From contig CAKZRU010000142.1 of NCBI GenBank assembly GCA_937146725.1, positions 1 through 64,000 of the forward strand: a DNA stretch of 64,000 nt, read 5' to 3'. Positions 1 through 8,805 of the stretch are shown piece after piece (position 1 is the first letter of the stretch; each line of letters begins with the position of its first letter). Below the pieces are notes generated by a model. It did no database searches. It was given only the letters and a program-made list of their open reading frames with translations, and had not been told where the DNA came from. The position numbers and the translations under genes were made by a program. This DNA comes from an uncultured Myxococcales bacterium (GTDB taxonomy: Bacteria > Myxococcota_A > Bradymonadia > UBA7976 > VGTA01).

Positions 1-275
1 TGAAAAATGAGTTGATCTTGGCAAGGCGTATGGGACGTTATCACGAGCCTTCCAAGCTTGAGTTAAATGCATTACTACAAGAAGCCGGCTTGCTTGGAGA
101 TCAAAAGGAACTCTTAGACCATAGTCCATGGTTGATTCGTCATTTGCCAAGTTTAGTTGCTCTGCGTGATGCGGATCAGTCAAGCCAGAAGCTTAATGAT
201 GTCGCAAGTGATGATGTAGCAAGTGATGATAAAGCCGTTTTACCCTCTGACTCAGCATTAAATGAAACTCACTAA
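1..275 (+). CDS. C-terminal end of an unidentified protein (partial)
   Basis: The reading frame is open to the left edge of the window, so this is the 3' end of a gene that starts outside it. About 91 residues are visible. The first part is charged and helical (ARRMGRYHEPSK, LNALLQEAGLLGD) and the tail is acidic and low-complexity, with a duplicated VASDD unit. I do not recognise the family. The TAA stop overlaps the ATG of the following MATE gene by one base (TAATG), which suggests translational coupling. Confidence 0.6.
   Translation, partial: KNELILARRMGRYHEPSKLELNALLQEAGLLGDQKELLDHSPWLIRHLPSLVALRDADQSSQKLNDVASDDVASDDKAVLPSDSALNETH
201..230 (+). repeat. 15-bp tandem duplication encoding VASDD x2
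   Basis: Two copies of a 15-bp unit (gt[c/a]gcaagtgatgat) lie in frame at 201-215 and 216-230, near the C-terminus of the partial first gene. They differ at one base. Confidence 0.85.
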
Positions 276-1711
276 TGTGGACTGCGGCTAAAAATGAATT
301 GAAGCCCATCACTAGGCTGGCCATTCCTTTAGTTGCGGCTTTTTTGGGTTATCAGCTGATGGGATTGGTTGATACCTTTGTAAGTGGTCAATTAGGCGTA
401 GAAACTCTAGCTGCTACAAGTCTTGCGAACGCTCTATTTTGGGTTATCACCATATTTCCAATGGGCGTACTCATGGGCTTGGATCCCATCATTGCTCAGG
501 CCTTAGGAGCTCAAAAGAAAAAACAAGCTTGGCAGGCTTGTAAAGATGGACTTGGCTTAGCTTTAGTTTTTGGAATTTTGACCATACCTATCTTATTTTA
601 CTTTTCGGCTCAAGGTTGGCCTTGGAGTCCTAAAGGAGCTGTAAGTGAGCAACTTTTAGCTTATATGTATGGAAGGATTTACTGCGTACCTTTACTCATG
701 ATTCATACCTGTGTTCGTTGCTTCTTACAAGCGCATGAACGTGGTTCAATCATTTTGATTGGAACTGGTATATCCAATGTTCTGAATCTATTTTTAAGTG
801 TATATTTAGGTGGTGGTGATGCCCTATTAACTCAACTCAAACTCCCAAGCTTGGGTTATATAGAGCATGGACTTGGTGCCTATGGTATTGGTTTGGCTTC
901 AAGTATTGTTTTATGTGCAGAAGTGTCTTTGTTATGCTTTCAAGCCTATAAAATAGGCCAAAGTCCAGAGTCTTCTTCAGTCTCCTCGGTAGAAAACACT
1001 CAGGCTCTAGAAAGCACTGAGGCTGTCATGACACTAAAGCAACGATGGAAACAGCTGATTCGTATTGGTGCACCAGTTGGTGGTTCGATGCTTAGTGAAG
1101 GTGGAGTATTTAGCTCTTCAACTTTAATTGTAAGCGCTTGGGCACCCATTGTAGTGGGCGCCCATCAAGTGACCTTACAAATCGCTTCGATGACTTTTAT
1201 CATCAGTTTAGGGATTGCCAATGCGACCACTGTGAGAGTCGGACATGCCGTGGGGTCCGGTGATTGGCAAAGAGCGCGCGGGGCCGGTGTGGTAGGGATG
1301 TTGTTTAGTTTGGCGATGATGTCTTGCTCAGCGCTTGGCTTTTTAGTTTTTGGTGAGGACATTGCCGGTCTAATCACGATGGATCAACAAGTGATTCACT
1401 TGGCTGGTGAACTCTTGATGATTGCGGCTGCTTTTCAGCTTTTTGATGGCCTCCAAGTCACAGCTGCTGCCGCTTTACGAGGCGCGGGTTTAACTAAAAT
1501 TCCACTTTATTCAGCGATCATTAGCCACTGGGGAGTAGGTTTACCCTTAGCTCTACTTATGGCTTTTTATGTAGGTTTGGAAGTCCATGGTTTATGGTGG
1601 GGCTTATGTGGTGGACTGTGTACTGCAGCCTTTATTTTATGCTATCAATTCTTTTCAGTGACTCACCAAGCTTTACAGCAAGATCTAACTGAAAACTCTG
1701 TGCCTAAATAA
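275..1711 (+). CDS. MATE family multidrug/Na+ antiporter-type efflux protein
   Basis: The 478-residue polytopic inner-membrane protein has the two-lobed MatE arrangement. Lobe one begins around residue 12 (ITRLAIPLVAAFLGYQLMG, VDTFVSGQLG) and lobe two begins after a polar linker near residues 230-260 (KQLIRIGAPVGGSMLSEGG). About twelve membrane segments can be picked out, which is the family's usual number and length. Members export cationic drugs or metabolites using Na+ or H+ gradients. It overlaps the upstream gene by one base. It converges on the StiP/TRSP cluster with only 8 bp between stop codons, so a functional link to that cluster is possible but unproven. The substrate cannot be read from sequence. 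Confidence 0.9.
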   Translation: MWTAAKNELKPITRLAIPLVAAFLGYQLMGLVDTFVSGQLGVETLAATSLANALFWVITIFPMGVLMGLDPIIAQALGAQKKKQAWQACKDGLGLALVFGILTIPILFYFSAQGWPWSPKGAVSEQLLAYMYGRIYCVPLLMIHTCVRCFLQAHERGSIILIGTGISNVLNLFLSVYLGGGDALLTQLKLPSLGYIEHGLGAYGIGLASSIVLCAEVSLLCFQAYKIGQSPESSSVSSVENTQALESTEAVMTLKQRWKQLIRIGAPVGGSMLSEGGVFSSSTLIVSAWAPIVVGAHQVTLQIASMTFIISLGIANATTVRVGHAVGSGDWQRARGAGVVGMLFSLAMMSCSALGFLVFGEDIAGLITMDQQVIHLAGELLMIAAAFQLFDGLQVTAAAALRGAGLTKIPLYSAIISHWGVGLPLALLMAFYVGLEVHGLWWGLCGGLCTAAFILCYQFFSVTHQALQQDLTENSVPK

Positions 1712-1719
1712 TTATAAAA

Positions 1720-2616
1720 TTAAGGTTTTATGCCATAGATTTCAGCTCTTACCAACGTTTGTTCGGCCCAAGCTTGATGAACACTGGGCTCACACATTTG
1801 AGCATTAAATTGGAAAACTGCTTTGGCTTGCTCTTCTAAAATAGCTTGAGCTTGCTCTAGTTCAACTTGCTCAACTTGGTAATGAGCTTCAATCACTGCT
1901 ACTTGACGTGGGTGTATTGCTGTTTTGCTTAAAAGACCATAATTAATATCTTGCTTGAGTTCTGATTTTAGAGTCTCCATATCTTCAATAAAGTCATAGA
2001 CAGGTGCAGAGACATAGTAGCCCTCACTACGAAAGCAAAGTATTATTTGATCAAGCGCCGTTCTTAAGGGACTGTTGTAAATACTTTGACCAGGCATCCT
2101 TTTGATCCCAAGCAAGGCAAAAAGATCATTAGCACCTACACGAAGACAAATGATCGACTCTTTGAGTGGCTCAAGAGCAAGTTTAAGTCTTTCAAGTTTC
2201 GTCTGTAGTAAGACGGCTTTCGTTTCAAGCGTGGGCATCAGCTTAAATGCTTTATGCTGACTCAATAGCTCAGTGTATTGGCTTATGTTCTCTAAACTCA
2301 CCTTTGGCAGAACAAATCCATAGACTTGCTCAATACCATCAAGCTGAAGGATCTTGTACAGCAAATTGGGATCCTTGGGCCGGACAAATACTTTGGTTTG
2401 TGGCAAGCCGAACTTTAAAAGTTCGGCAAACCTGTGCAAAGATTGCTCGCGTTCACTCTCTAAAACTGCATCTTCTAAGCAAAGTATGATCGATTTTAAG
2501 GCAGTGATTTCAGGACTATGTACACAGCTGATCAGATCCGGACGACTTGTTGGAATATAGAGTGAAGCCCCTAATGCTAAATAATCATAAAGACTTTGCT
2601 TTTGATAGTCAGTCAT
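1720..2616 (-). CDS. CitE/HpcH-like C-C bond lyase of the Ter-associated metabolite pathway
   Basis: The 298-residue protein resembles the TIM-barrel HpcH/HpaI-CitE superfamily. The CitE-style acidic motif CLEDAV (about residues 46-51) supplies metal ligands, RVGANDLFALLG (about 160) corresponds to the CitE RxGxxDL motif, and AIHPRQ near 235 matches the C-terminal IHPxQ motif. This divergent branch (Pfam C-C_Bond_Lyase) is known from operons with TRSP and StiP/PRTase_1 genes in Ter-linked stress systems, and exactly those neighbours lie upstream here. It is the last gene of a four-gene minus-strand set, 67 bp after the StiP gene. The proposed role is aldol-type cleavage or condensation in synthesis of a nucleoside-like compound. 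The substrate is unknown. Confidence 0.8.
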   Translation of the reverse strand: MTDYQKQSLYDYLALGASLYIPTSRPDLISCVHSPEITALKSIILCLEDAVLESEREQSLHRFAELLKFGLPQTKVFVRPKDPNLLYKILQLDGIEQVYGFVLPKVSLENISQYTELLSQHKAFKLMPTLETKAVLLQTKLERLKLALEPLKESIICLRVGANDLFALLGIKRMPGQSIYNSPLRTALDQIILCFRSEGYYVSAPVYDFIEDMETLKSELKQDINYGLLSKTAIHPRQVAVIEAHYQVEQVELEQAQAILEEQAKAVFQFNAQMCEPSVHQAWAEQTLVRAEIYGIKP

Positions 2617-2683
2617 ATTTCTCAGTTCTTATCAGTAACAAACAATGGAAGGGATGAGGACATTACTTGATACATTTAAATGA

Positions 2684-3793
2684 TCAATAAAGTGCTTTAA
2701 TAAAGGCGACAGCTTTAAAAGGCATAGTGGGTCGGTCAAGGATGGGTACAGATTTTTCTTCTGCTAAAAGTCTTAAGTGAGCAACATCCGGATCGGATGA
2801 GTTTTTAAGGATAAGGCAGGCCGGAACGCGTCTAAGCATGACCCGAGTAGCCTCGGCTACTCCGGGTTTAATGTGATTAACATCAGAAATCTCAAATTCT
2901 TTCATCCAATGCTTAATCCACTGCTGTGATTGCTGATAGCGAGTTTCTCGATCTATATTGGGCTGATCAGCCGGCTTAACTTGACTAAATTGTTCGGAAA
3001 TCTCATCCAAAAACCATTGACTTAAATCATGAGCCTTAAGATGCTCATAATAAACACTTCCATGAAAATCATCTGTGCCGATTTGCTCGTTTAGAATAGA
3101 TCTAGACTGCAGACCTGATACTGTTGCATTCATTATTCCAGAGGGAATCGCATAGTCATCATAAGTTGCTGCATAATCGGCCGTTCCACCAATGTCTGAC
3201 ACCACATATAAGTCGTCACTTAGGTACTCATCCTCGGTTTGATTCCATGTATAAATCGCTTGTTTAAGCTCATTGGTGATCACACCTTTGGCAGTCCATG
3301 TATCGACAAAAATGATACTTGACGCAGGACGTTTAGCCTCTCGCAATATGTATTTTAAAGCATTTGTATCGATCCCACGATCGCGAATGATGGAAATAGA
3401 ATAATGTACAGAATCAGCTTGATAAACTGTTTTAAGTGCACGATTAAGCAAGGCCCCAAAGGGAGTGCCGGCTCTAGCGAGTGAAACGATCGTCACTAAA
3501 CCTGATTTTTGCTGAGAGATAGACCGAGATAAGCACAAGATTTCAGCAGCAAGCCTAGCTTTATATTTTAAAGTTAAGGCATGAAACAATTCTGTGTATG
3601 TAGAGCTTGGCACTGACTCATAACTAATCATTTCAGAATAATGCTTTTGCCCGCTTTGAATCAATCGTTCCTTGGTGGCTATGTCAGTATAGCTTGCTTC
3701 TATGGGACTCAGTAAAAATTGGCAGTCTTCAGCTTGATAGCTACCTGTGATTGGTTGCCTAATATCTTGTTGCTTCGTGTCTAATTGCTTCAT
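2684..3793 (-). CDS. StiP / PRTase_1 family protein (Ter-associated)
   Basis: The 369-residue protein matches the family called PRTase_1 or cysteine protease StiP (PF11202). The evidence is the N-terminal GSYQAEDCQFLLSPIE, the glycine-rich VSLARAGTPFGALLNR (about 100-116), RDRGID (about 137-142) and IIFVDTWTAKGVI (about 160-172). Comparative genomics proposed a phosphoribosyltransferase-like fold acting in synthesis of a nucleoside-like metabolite; the protease name reflects an alternative reading. It lies between the HAD gene (62 bp upstream) and the C-C lyase (67 bp downstream), the usual company for this family. The biochemical activity remains uncertain. Confidence 0.82.
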   Translation of the reverse strand: MKQLDTKQQDIRQPITGSYQAEDCQFLLSPIEASYTDIATKERLIQSGQKHYSEMISYESVPSSTYTELFHALTLKYKARLAAEILCLSRSISQQKSGLVTIVSLARAGTPFGALLNRALKTVYQADSVHYSISIIRDRGIDTNALKYILREAKRPASSIIFVDTWTAKGVITNELKQAIYTWNQTEDEYLSDDLYVVSDIGGTADYAATYDDYAIPSGIMNATVSGLQSRSILNEQIGTDDFHGSVYYEHLKAHDLSQWFLDEISEQFSQVKPADQPNIDRETRYQQSQQWIKHWMKEFEISDVNHIKPGVAEATRVMLRRVPACLILKNSSDPDVAHLRLLAEEKSVPILDRPTMPFKAVAFIKALY

Positions 3794-3855
3794 GTCTGAT
3801 TATTCATCCATATTTTGAATCTAATTTTTGAGTGCTAGGTAAAATCAACACCTGC

Positions 3856-4608
3856 TTATAGCCAAGTTTCTCTATGGATTTGACTTGTTTGAGGCGTGAT
3901 CACAAAATCACATAACTTGAGAAAACTAAGATCGCTTACACTGTCACCTACACCGATAAATAGCAATTCTTCTCCATAGATTTGTTGAAAGTGATTCATT
4001 AAATAATTTACAGCTGTCGCTTTATCACTATAGCTTGGTAATAGAGCTAAATTACGCTGATTATAATGTATTTTTCCTTTAGCCCATATAGGCTTAATAC
4101 TGCAATATAAGTCTTTGATTATATGTTCAGGTCCCTTGATGGATATATAAGTACAAATCTGCTGTTCATATACTTTTTTAATACGTAGCTCTGGTTCTGA
4201 TTTTTGATAGTCCTTAAGAAATGTCATAGCTTGATCAAGGTGATATGACCAATGAACAGCAAGCTCTTTGATTTGCTTCAGCCAATCAGGCTGAGGCTTA
4301 AGTTCAGCATTGTAAACCATTGCCCCATGACTACTGATTCTAAAACTATTAAATGATGGCTGACAAACACGCGCTAAACTCTCACTAGATCGTCCGGTCA
4401 CCGGAATGAAATGATCTGCTTGTTTAAGTAAATGAATGAGCTGAGTTTGCTTGGGGCGACTAAAGCAAATCGCTTGACCGGATTGAGTATATGAGGCTGG
4501 TTCAAGTATTTCCTCCGCTTGCACAATGCCCTGTTTTTTTAAAGAAGCGACTGCCCGACTACTATAGAAAAGCGTATCATCTAGATCAGTAAAAATTATG
4601 GTTTTCAT
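3856..4608 (-). CDS. HAD superfamily phosphatase of the StiP/TRSP operon
   Basis: The 250-residue protein has HAD motif I (FTDLDDTL, residues 5-12), motif II (VTGRS, about 74) and motif IV (GVGDSVSDLSFL, about 219-230), with a C2-type cap between them. This suits a Cof/sucrose-phosphatase-like small-molecule phosphatase. HAD enzymes of this type recur in Ter-associated operons with StiP, TRSP and C-C lyase proteins, where dephosphorylation of a phosphoribosylated intermediate is the inferred role. It starts 53 bp after the TRSP gene. No strong ribosome site is visible before the ATG. Confidence 0.82.
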   Translation of the reverse strand: MKTIIFTDLDDTLFYSSRAVASLKKQGIVQAEEILEPASYTQSGQAICFSRPKQTQLIHLLKQADHFIPVTGRSSESLARVCQPSFNSFRISSHGAMVYNAELKPQPDWLKQIKELAVHWSYHLDQAMTFLKDYQKSEPELRIKKVYEQQICTYISIKGPEHIIKDLYCSIKPIWAKGKIHYNQRNLALLPSYSDKATAVNYLMNHFQQIYGEELLFIGVGDSVSDLSFLKLCDFVITPQTSQIHRETWL

Positions 4609-4661
4609 GGGTTCGCCATTCTAAAAGCCATTAAGTACTCGAAATTATTAACTCTATTGAA

Positions 4662-5810
4662 TTATAGCGAGCAAACCCAAGTCAAACATTGCTTCCCAAT
4701 TAAGCTTGGCAATTGATGAGCTTGACGACAACTTTCTGATTCATAGGCTATGATGACTTGGCCGTCTTGGGGAGGATTATGAAGATAATTACTAACACCT
4801 TCTCCTTGCTCATCAAGAAAGCTCAAGCTGTGTTGAATAGCAGGGCCCGTTAAAATGGGTGAGCGAGTAGTGCTTTGAAAGCTCACTTGGAAGCCATTCT
4901 CATGTAATTTCTCAGCTAAAAGGAAGGGGATATATGTAAACTCTCCTGTACCGATCACAGTCACCGGTTGATCTTTACTTAAGTTGGCGGGAATCTCTAT
5001 TTGAGCTTTAAATTCGGTGGAAAACCCCATCATATCCATCCCTTGCCGCCCAAGATGAGCTTGAGCATTAGGTGCTTTTTGACAAGCACTAACTTTTCCG
5101 GGCAGTGTGGGTTTAAAGTTTAAGTTTGGCTCAAACTGAAAGGAGCCCTCAAGCAAAGATTCAAAGCGAATGTTAAAAGGACACAATGCTTGTAAGTCTT
5201 GCTTTTGCTTTGTTGACAACCAACTGACCAAAGATACAAAAATAACTTCATAGTGAGCTCCAGATAGACCACTCATTTGGCTTAAACGAGTGCTTAAGGC
5301 GAGAGCTAGCTCTTTTAGAGTCCGTCCGGTACTGATTTCATCATCAACCAACACTAGACGCTCGCTTTGTAAGTAATCACTTTGAAGCTTTTGGCTAGGC
5401 GGATAAACTAACTGATCTGGCGCATGACTATGAACTTCATCAAAATCGAGTAAGCGTTCTATGTTTAATTCATGACGTGTGGTTTGCTGATATATGACTT
5501 GGCCGGCATTCTGACTGATTTGGGCTAAACTATCAGCCACCCCCGCCCCTAAACCCGTTGCGGTTTCAGCCATACCAAGCACTAAAGTTTTTTTGGAAGA
5601 TATACCTACTTTTTGAGCAAGGCTCTGATAACTTGACCTCATTTGAACAGGCGAGCAAGGCAGATGCTTACCAAGAACTTTGGAGACAAATAGAAAGCCA
5701 CGCTTAGGATTAGCACGACTCGCAAAGTTCAATAACTCATCAAGCTCTACGTCTGCCCGTTGTATATTTAAATGCAGTATACCACATTGAAGCTGAATCT
5801 TATGCTTCAT
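4662..5810 (-). CDS. Phosphoribosyltransferase with C-terminal TRSP domain (Ter-associated)
   Basis: The 382-residue protein has a type I phosphoribosyltransferase domain with the PRPP-binding loop LVDDEISTGRTLKEL (about 155-169). The C-terminal TRSP domain carries the motif TTRSP (about 313-317) that names it, preceded by the glycine-containing VTVIGTGEFTYIP. This PRTase_2-TRSP architecture is diagnostic of the biosynthetic module in Ter-linked stress operons. It is the first gene of the four-gene set. A 98-bp gap separates it from the upstream DUF2723 gene on the same strand, so it could have its own promoter or be read through. The acceptor base or metabolite is unknown. Confidence 0.85.
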   Translation of the reverse strand: MKHKIQLQCGILHLNIQRADVELDELLNFASRANPKRGFLFVSKVLGKHLPCSPVQMRSSYQSLAQKVGISSKKTLVLGMAETATGLGAGVADSLAQISQNAGQVIYQQTTRHELNIERLLDFDEVHSHAPDQLVYPPSQKLQSDYLQSERLVLVDDEISTGRTLKELALALSTRLSQMSGLSGAHYEVIFVSLVSWLSTKQKQDLQALCPFNIRFESLLEGSFQFEPNLNFKPTLPGKVSACQKAPNAQAHLGRQGMDMMGFSTEFKAQIEIPANLSKDQPVTVIGTGEFTYIPFLLAEKLHENGFQVSFQSTTRSPILTGPAIQHSLSFLDEQGEGVSNYLHNPPQDGQVIIAYESESCRQAHQLPSLIGKQCLTWVCSL

Positions 5811-5908
5811 AACTTATTCGCCCTATCCTTTAATCATTAAACTGATTGAGTACAATTCAATTCACTCGTAAACTCTCACAGGAATGAGCGTAAATAAAGT
5901 ATTCTGTA

Positions 5909-7837
5909 TCAATTGCTCTTACTCAATGAGTGAACCAAGCTCTCCAAAGCTTCTGGGCTACCAATTAAACCAACTTGGGCTGCTTGCCATACTTGATTGG
6001 GCACCGGCCACCACGGAATATTCTTTTGCTCAACAATAATAAACTTTTGCCCTAATGCTGCCATGGCAAAATCTAAGGCTTTATTGGTTTTATGCAAACT
6101 CCATAAAGATTGCATGGTACTTAAACCAAGACGGGCCAAAACCTTTTGGGTCATTGGATCTTGATGCGCCGGATGCGTTGCCCATGCTCTCAGTCGCTCA
6201 GTCTTGGGTAGGGGTAGGGGGGATTGACAAGACACATTAAATCCCCACGAACTTGGGCAAGGTTGTGATTGTAATAATGGTGTTTGTAAGGAAAGGTTCA
6301 TCGCCAAACTTGGAGACTCGGTATATATGTGATTCCGAGTAAGCGCTAAGTTCGCCAGCCTTGTACGCTGTCCCTTAAAAGCATTGAGCTCTTTTAAGCT
6401 CGGCACTGTGGGATGCTGTTTTTTGAGCCAACGCCAATACCAAGAGCTTCTGGCAAAACCTACATTAAACACAAGCACATCAGTACGAACTTTTAGTTGG
6501 TACTGAGCATACATTAACGGAAATACCCAATGATCTGACTCTACAAAAAGCAAAGCATCTTGCGGTAGGCTATTGAGCCAATCCTGAGCCATCGTCAAGG
6601 GCAAGTGATGCCCAGCACGAGTGCGTTGAGCGATAGGAGAAGCATTCCACAGCGATCCTAAGATCAAAACGGCTATCAACAATAACCGATGACTTTGCTG
6701 AGCAAGTTGACTATAAAATTGCCAAACCATGAGTAATGATAGGGTAAGGCAGGGTAAAAGATAAGCGGAAAAATCTGGAATTTCAGGCCAATACACCTGA
6801 TAGGTGAGTGGAAATACACCCGCTGCACTAAAAAGGCAGAAGAACCAATAATTTAATCTGTTGAACAGTGTCTTGAAGATGGCTAAACCCGTGATGAGCA
6901 TCCAAGCGAGCCCACCAAAACTGATAAACCATGAAAACCAAGTCATCGTGTTTTGTGGTACATTGGTCCATGTATGCTCATTTTGAACATAATCTGCGCC
7001 TCCAAAGTAATGCAGAACATCAGCCCAAGATGACCAATTTCCCCAAACAAAGCCATCCGAATATTCAGTCGCCCAATATATATATAAATGAGGTAAGGTG
7101 AAGCCGAGAACAACTCCGAGAACGTATTTAACTATGTTTACATGGCTTGAAGATTTGTAGATTTGATAAAGCAAAAGCAAAGATGAAAGACCAAAAGCGA
7201 CGGCGAATATCGCTTGCGTTGCACCACATAAACCTAAGCAAACACCAGCCCACCAAAGATAAGGTTTATCCTGTGATGTCAAACGATGACTCAATAAAGC
7301 CAAGCTACTAAAGCCGAGTAAGTTTGCTAATGCATATACCTCAATGCGTGTGCCTTGATCCCACACAGGATAAAGACTCAACCAAATTAAGGTGATGATG
7401 AAAAAGCCCAAATCAAGCTCAAATCGTTTACACTCAGTCTGATCTTTTAATTCGGTAGACTCACAATGCTCGGAAGGCTTATTATCGTGCATCCATAAAC
7501 AAGCTTGTGAATCACCAAAGCCATTCAAGCTTATATAGATGATACTTAATGGATACAGACTTAAAGCTAGGGCTAGGGCTGATAACTGGTTCAAGCACCA
7601 CAGTGGGTTAGGTAGCAAAGCACTCAATGCACTTAAAAAGGCGTAAAATGGCTGTCCGGGAGGATGCGCTAAGCCAAAGCTATGCCCTGCTAAAGCCAAC
7701 TCCCCACTGTCAAACCATAGGAGCTCACCGCATTGAGTGAAAGTTAGATATATCCAAGCAATACAGACCATAAACCATGGAGAATGCCTTACTCGCAGCC
7801 AAGGGTTATTTGAGGAAATAAAATCAATCATTGACAT
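5909..7837 (-). CDS. DUF2723-type polytopic membrane glycosyltransferase-like protein
   Basis: The 642-residue inner-membrane protein opens with a hydrophobic helix followed by WFDSGELALAGHSFGLAHPP (about 43-62). That segment is the signature of DUF2723 (GT-C-like, related to protein O-mannosyltransferases), with the acidic residue on the first periplasmic loop. Roughly ten membrane helices follow to about residue 400. The C-terminal soluble part includes LLFVESDHWVFPLMYAQ and RTDVLVFNVG, also typical of the family. A polyprenyl-linked sugar donor and a surface glycan or protein acceptor are inferred. It is divergent from fsa (283-bp gap). Confidence 0.75.
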   Translation of the reverse strand: MSMIDFISSNNPWLRVRHSPWFMVCIAWIYLTFTQCGELLWFDSGELALAGHSFGLAHPPGQPFYAFLSALSALLPNPLWCLNQLSALALALSLYPLSIIYISLNGFGDSQACLWMHDNKPSEHCESTELKDQTECKRFELDLGFFIITLIWLSLYPVWDQGTRIEVYALANLLGFSSLALLSHRLTSQDKPYLWWAGVCLGLCGATQAIFAVAFGLSSLLLLYQIYKSSSHVNIVKYVLGVVLGFTLPHLYIYWATEYSDGFVWGNWSSWADVLHYFGGADYVQNEHTWTNVPQNTMTWFSWFISFGGLAWMLITGLAIFKTLFNRLNYWFFCLFSAAGVFPLTYQVYWPEIPDFSAYLLPCLTLSLLMVWQFYSQLAQQSHRLLLIAVLILGSLWNASPIAQRTRAGHHLPLTMAQDWLNSLPQDALLFVESDHWVFPLMYAQYQLKVRTDVLVFNVGFARSSWYWRWLKKQHPTVPSLKELNAFKGQRTRLANLALTRNHIYTESPSLAMNLSLQTPLLQSQPCPSSWGFNVSCQSPLPLPKTERLRAWATHPAHQDPMTQKVLARLGLSTMQSLWSLHKTNKALDFAMAALGQKFIIVEQKNIPWWPVPNQVWQAAQVGLIGSPEALESLVHSLSKSN

Positions 7838-8024
7838 AAGGAAGACCCATTTTTGCCAGAAAGGTGAGTTTATTCGGCGAAGAATTTATTATGATCGTAG
7901 GTAAAGGTAAGCAATACCCAGTAAGAGCCGAATTCTTAATTTTTGCGATTCAAAGGAAATAATAGCCCGCTTGCTCACACCAAGTTTGTCTTTTGAGAAA
8001 TAAAAACAACTTTGAACTTCTTAC

Positions 8025-8053
8025 TTTTCTAGCATTTTTATGTGCTTTATACT
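8025..8053 (+). promoter_or_regulatory. Putative promoter of the fsa operon
   Basis: A good -10 hexamer TATACT lies at 8048-8053. The -35 placed 17 bp upstream (TTTTCT, 8025-8030) is weak. It lies in the divergent gap before the aldolase gene and just upstream of a terminator-like hairpin. Confidence 0.35.
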
Positions 8054-8071
8054 ATCACGCCTTAAGTCGTT

Positions 8072-8094
8072 GCCGGATTTCCTTTCGGCTTTTT
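8072..8094 (+). terminator. Terminator-like hairpin in the leader of the aldolase gene
   Basis: GCCGGA (8072-8077) pairs with TTCGGC (8084-8089), including one G-U pair, around a 6-nt loop. It is followed at once by TTTTT. It sits 27 bp before the TTG start of fsa, and no plus-strand gene upstream needs a terminator. It may therefore be an attenuator or leader structure. Confidence 0.5.
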
Positions 8095-8120
8095 GATTTT
8101 CAAAGAAAGCGAGTCAAATC

Positions 8121-8765
8121 TTGAAGTTCTTTATCGATACAGCTGATGTTACTGAGATTCGTGAAGCTCAGACCCTTGGATTACTTGACGGTGTGACAAC
8201 AAACCCCTCTCTGATTGCTAAAACAGGACGAGATTTTAAAGAGGTGATCAAGGAAATCTGCCAAATCGTAGATGGACCAATCTCGGCCGAAGTCTTGAGT
8301 ACTGACTATGAAGGCATGATTAAAGAGGCTGCTGAATTAAAGGAAATCCATGAAAATATCGTGGTCAAGATCCCCTTGATTATGCCAGGACTACAGGCAA
8401 CTCAATGGTGTACCGAGCAAGGCATTAAAACCAATGTCACCTTGTGCTTTTCAGCTTTACAGGCCTTACTTGCCGCCAAAGCAGGTGCCACCTATATCAG
8501 TCCCTTTGTTGGCCGTCTTGATGACATTGCGCATGATGGTATGGACTTGATTGCTCAAATCTTAGAAATCTATGCACAGTATGACTTTAAAACAGAAGTT
8601 TTGGTCGCTAGTGTAAGGCATCCTATGCATGTATTAGAATCCGCAAGAATGGGCGCTGATGTTGTTACTGTACCCTACAAAGTCTTATCACAATTAGCCA
8701 AGCATCCGCTTACCGATATTGGTTTAGCTAAGTTTTTGGCTGATTCTAAATCAATTCCTAAATAA
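8121..8765 (+). CDS. Fructose-6-phosphate aldolase / transaldolase-like protein (FSA/TalC family)
   Basis: The 214-residue protein is full length for the short transaldolase subfamily and acts in the cytoplasm. It begins [15 protein letters not shown], so the TTG at 8121 is the start that preserves the conserved N-terminus. [15 protein letters not shown] follows, and the Schiff-base lysine lies in [12 protein letters not shown] (about residue 84). [12 protein letters not shown] and VLVASVRHP are also family motifs. The family splits or transfers dihydroxyacetone units of sugar phosphates; FSA and transaldolase activities cannot be separated from sequence alone. It starts a co-directional group with a CDP-alcohol phosphotransferase 40 bp downstream. 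Confidence 0.9.
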   Translation: MKFFIDTADVTEIREAQTLGLLDGVTTNPSLIAKTGRDFKEVIKEICQIVDGPISAEVLSTDYEGMIKEAAELKEIHENIVVKIPLIMPGLQATQWCTEQGIKTNVTLCFSALQALLAAKAGATYISPFVGRLDDIAHDGMDLIAQILEIYAQYDFKTEVLVASVRHPMHVLESARMGADVVTVPYKVLSQLAKHPLTDIGLAKFLADSKSIPK

Positions 8766-8805
8766 GTGTCTACATCCTTAACAAGCAATTAAGAGGATCA
8801 AAGGA

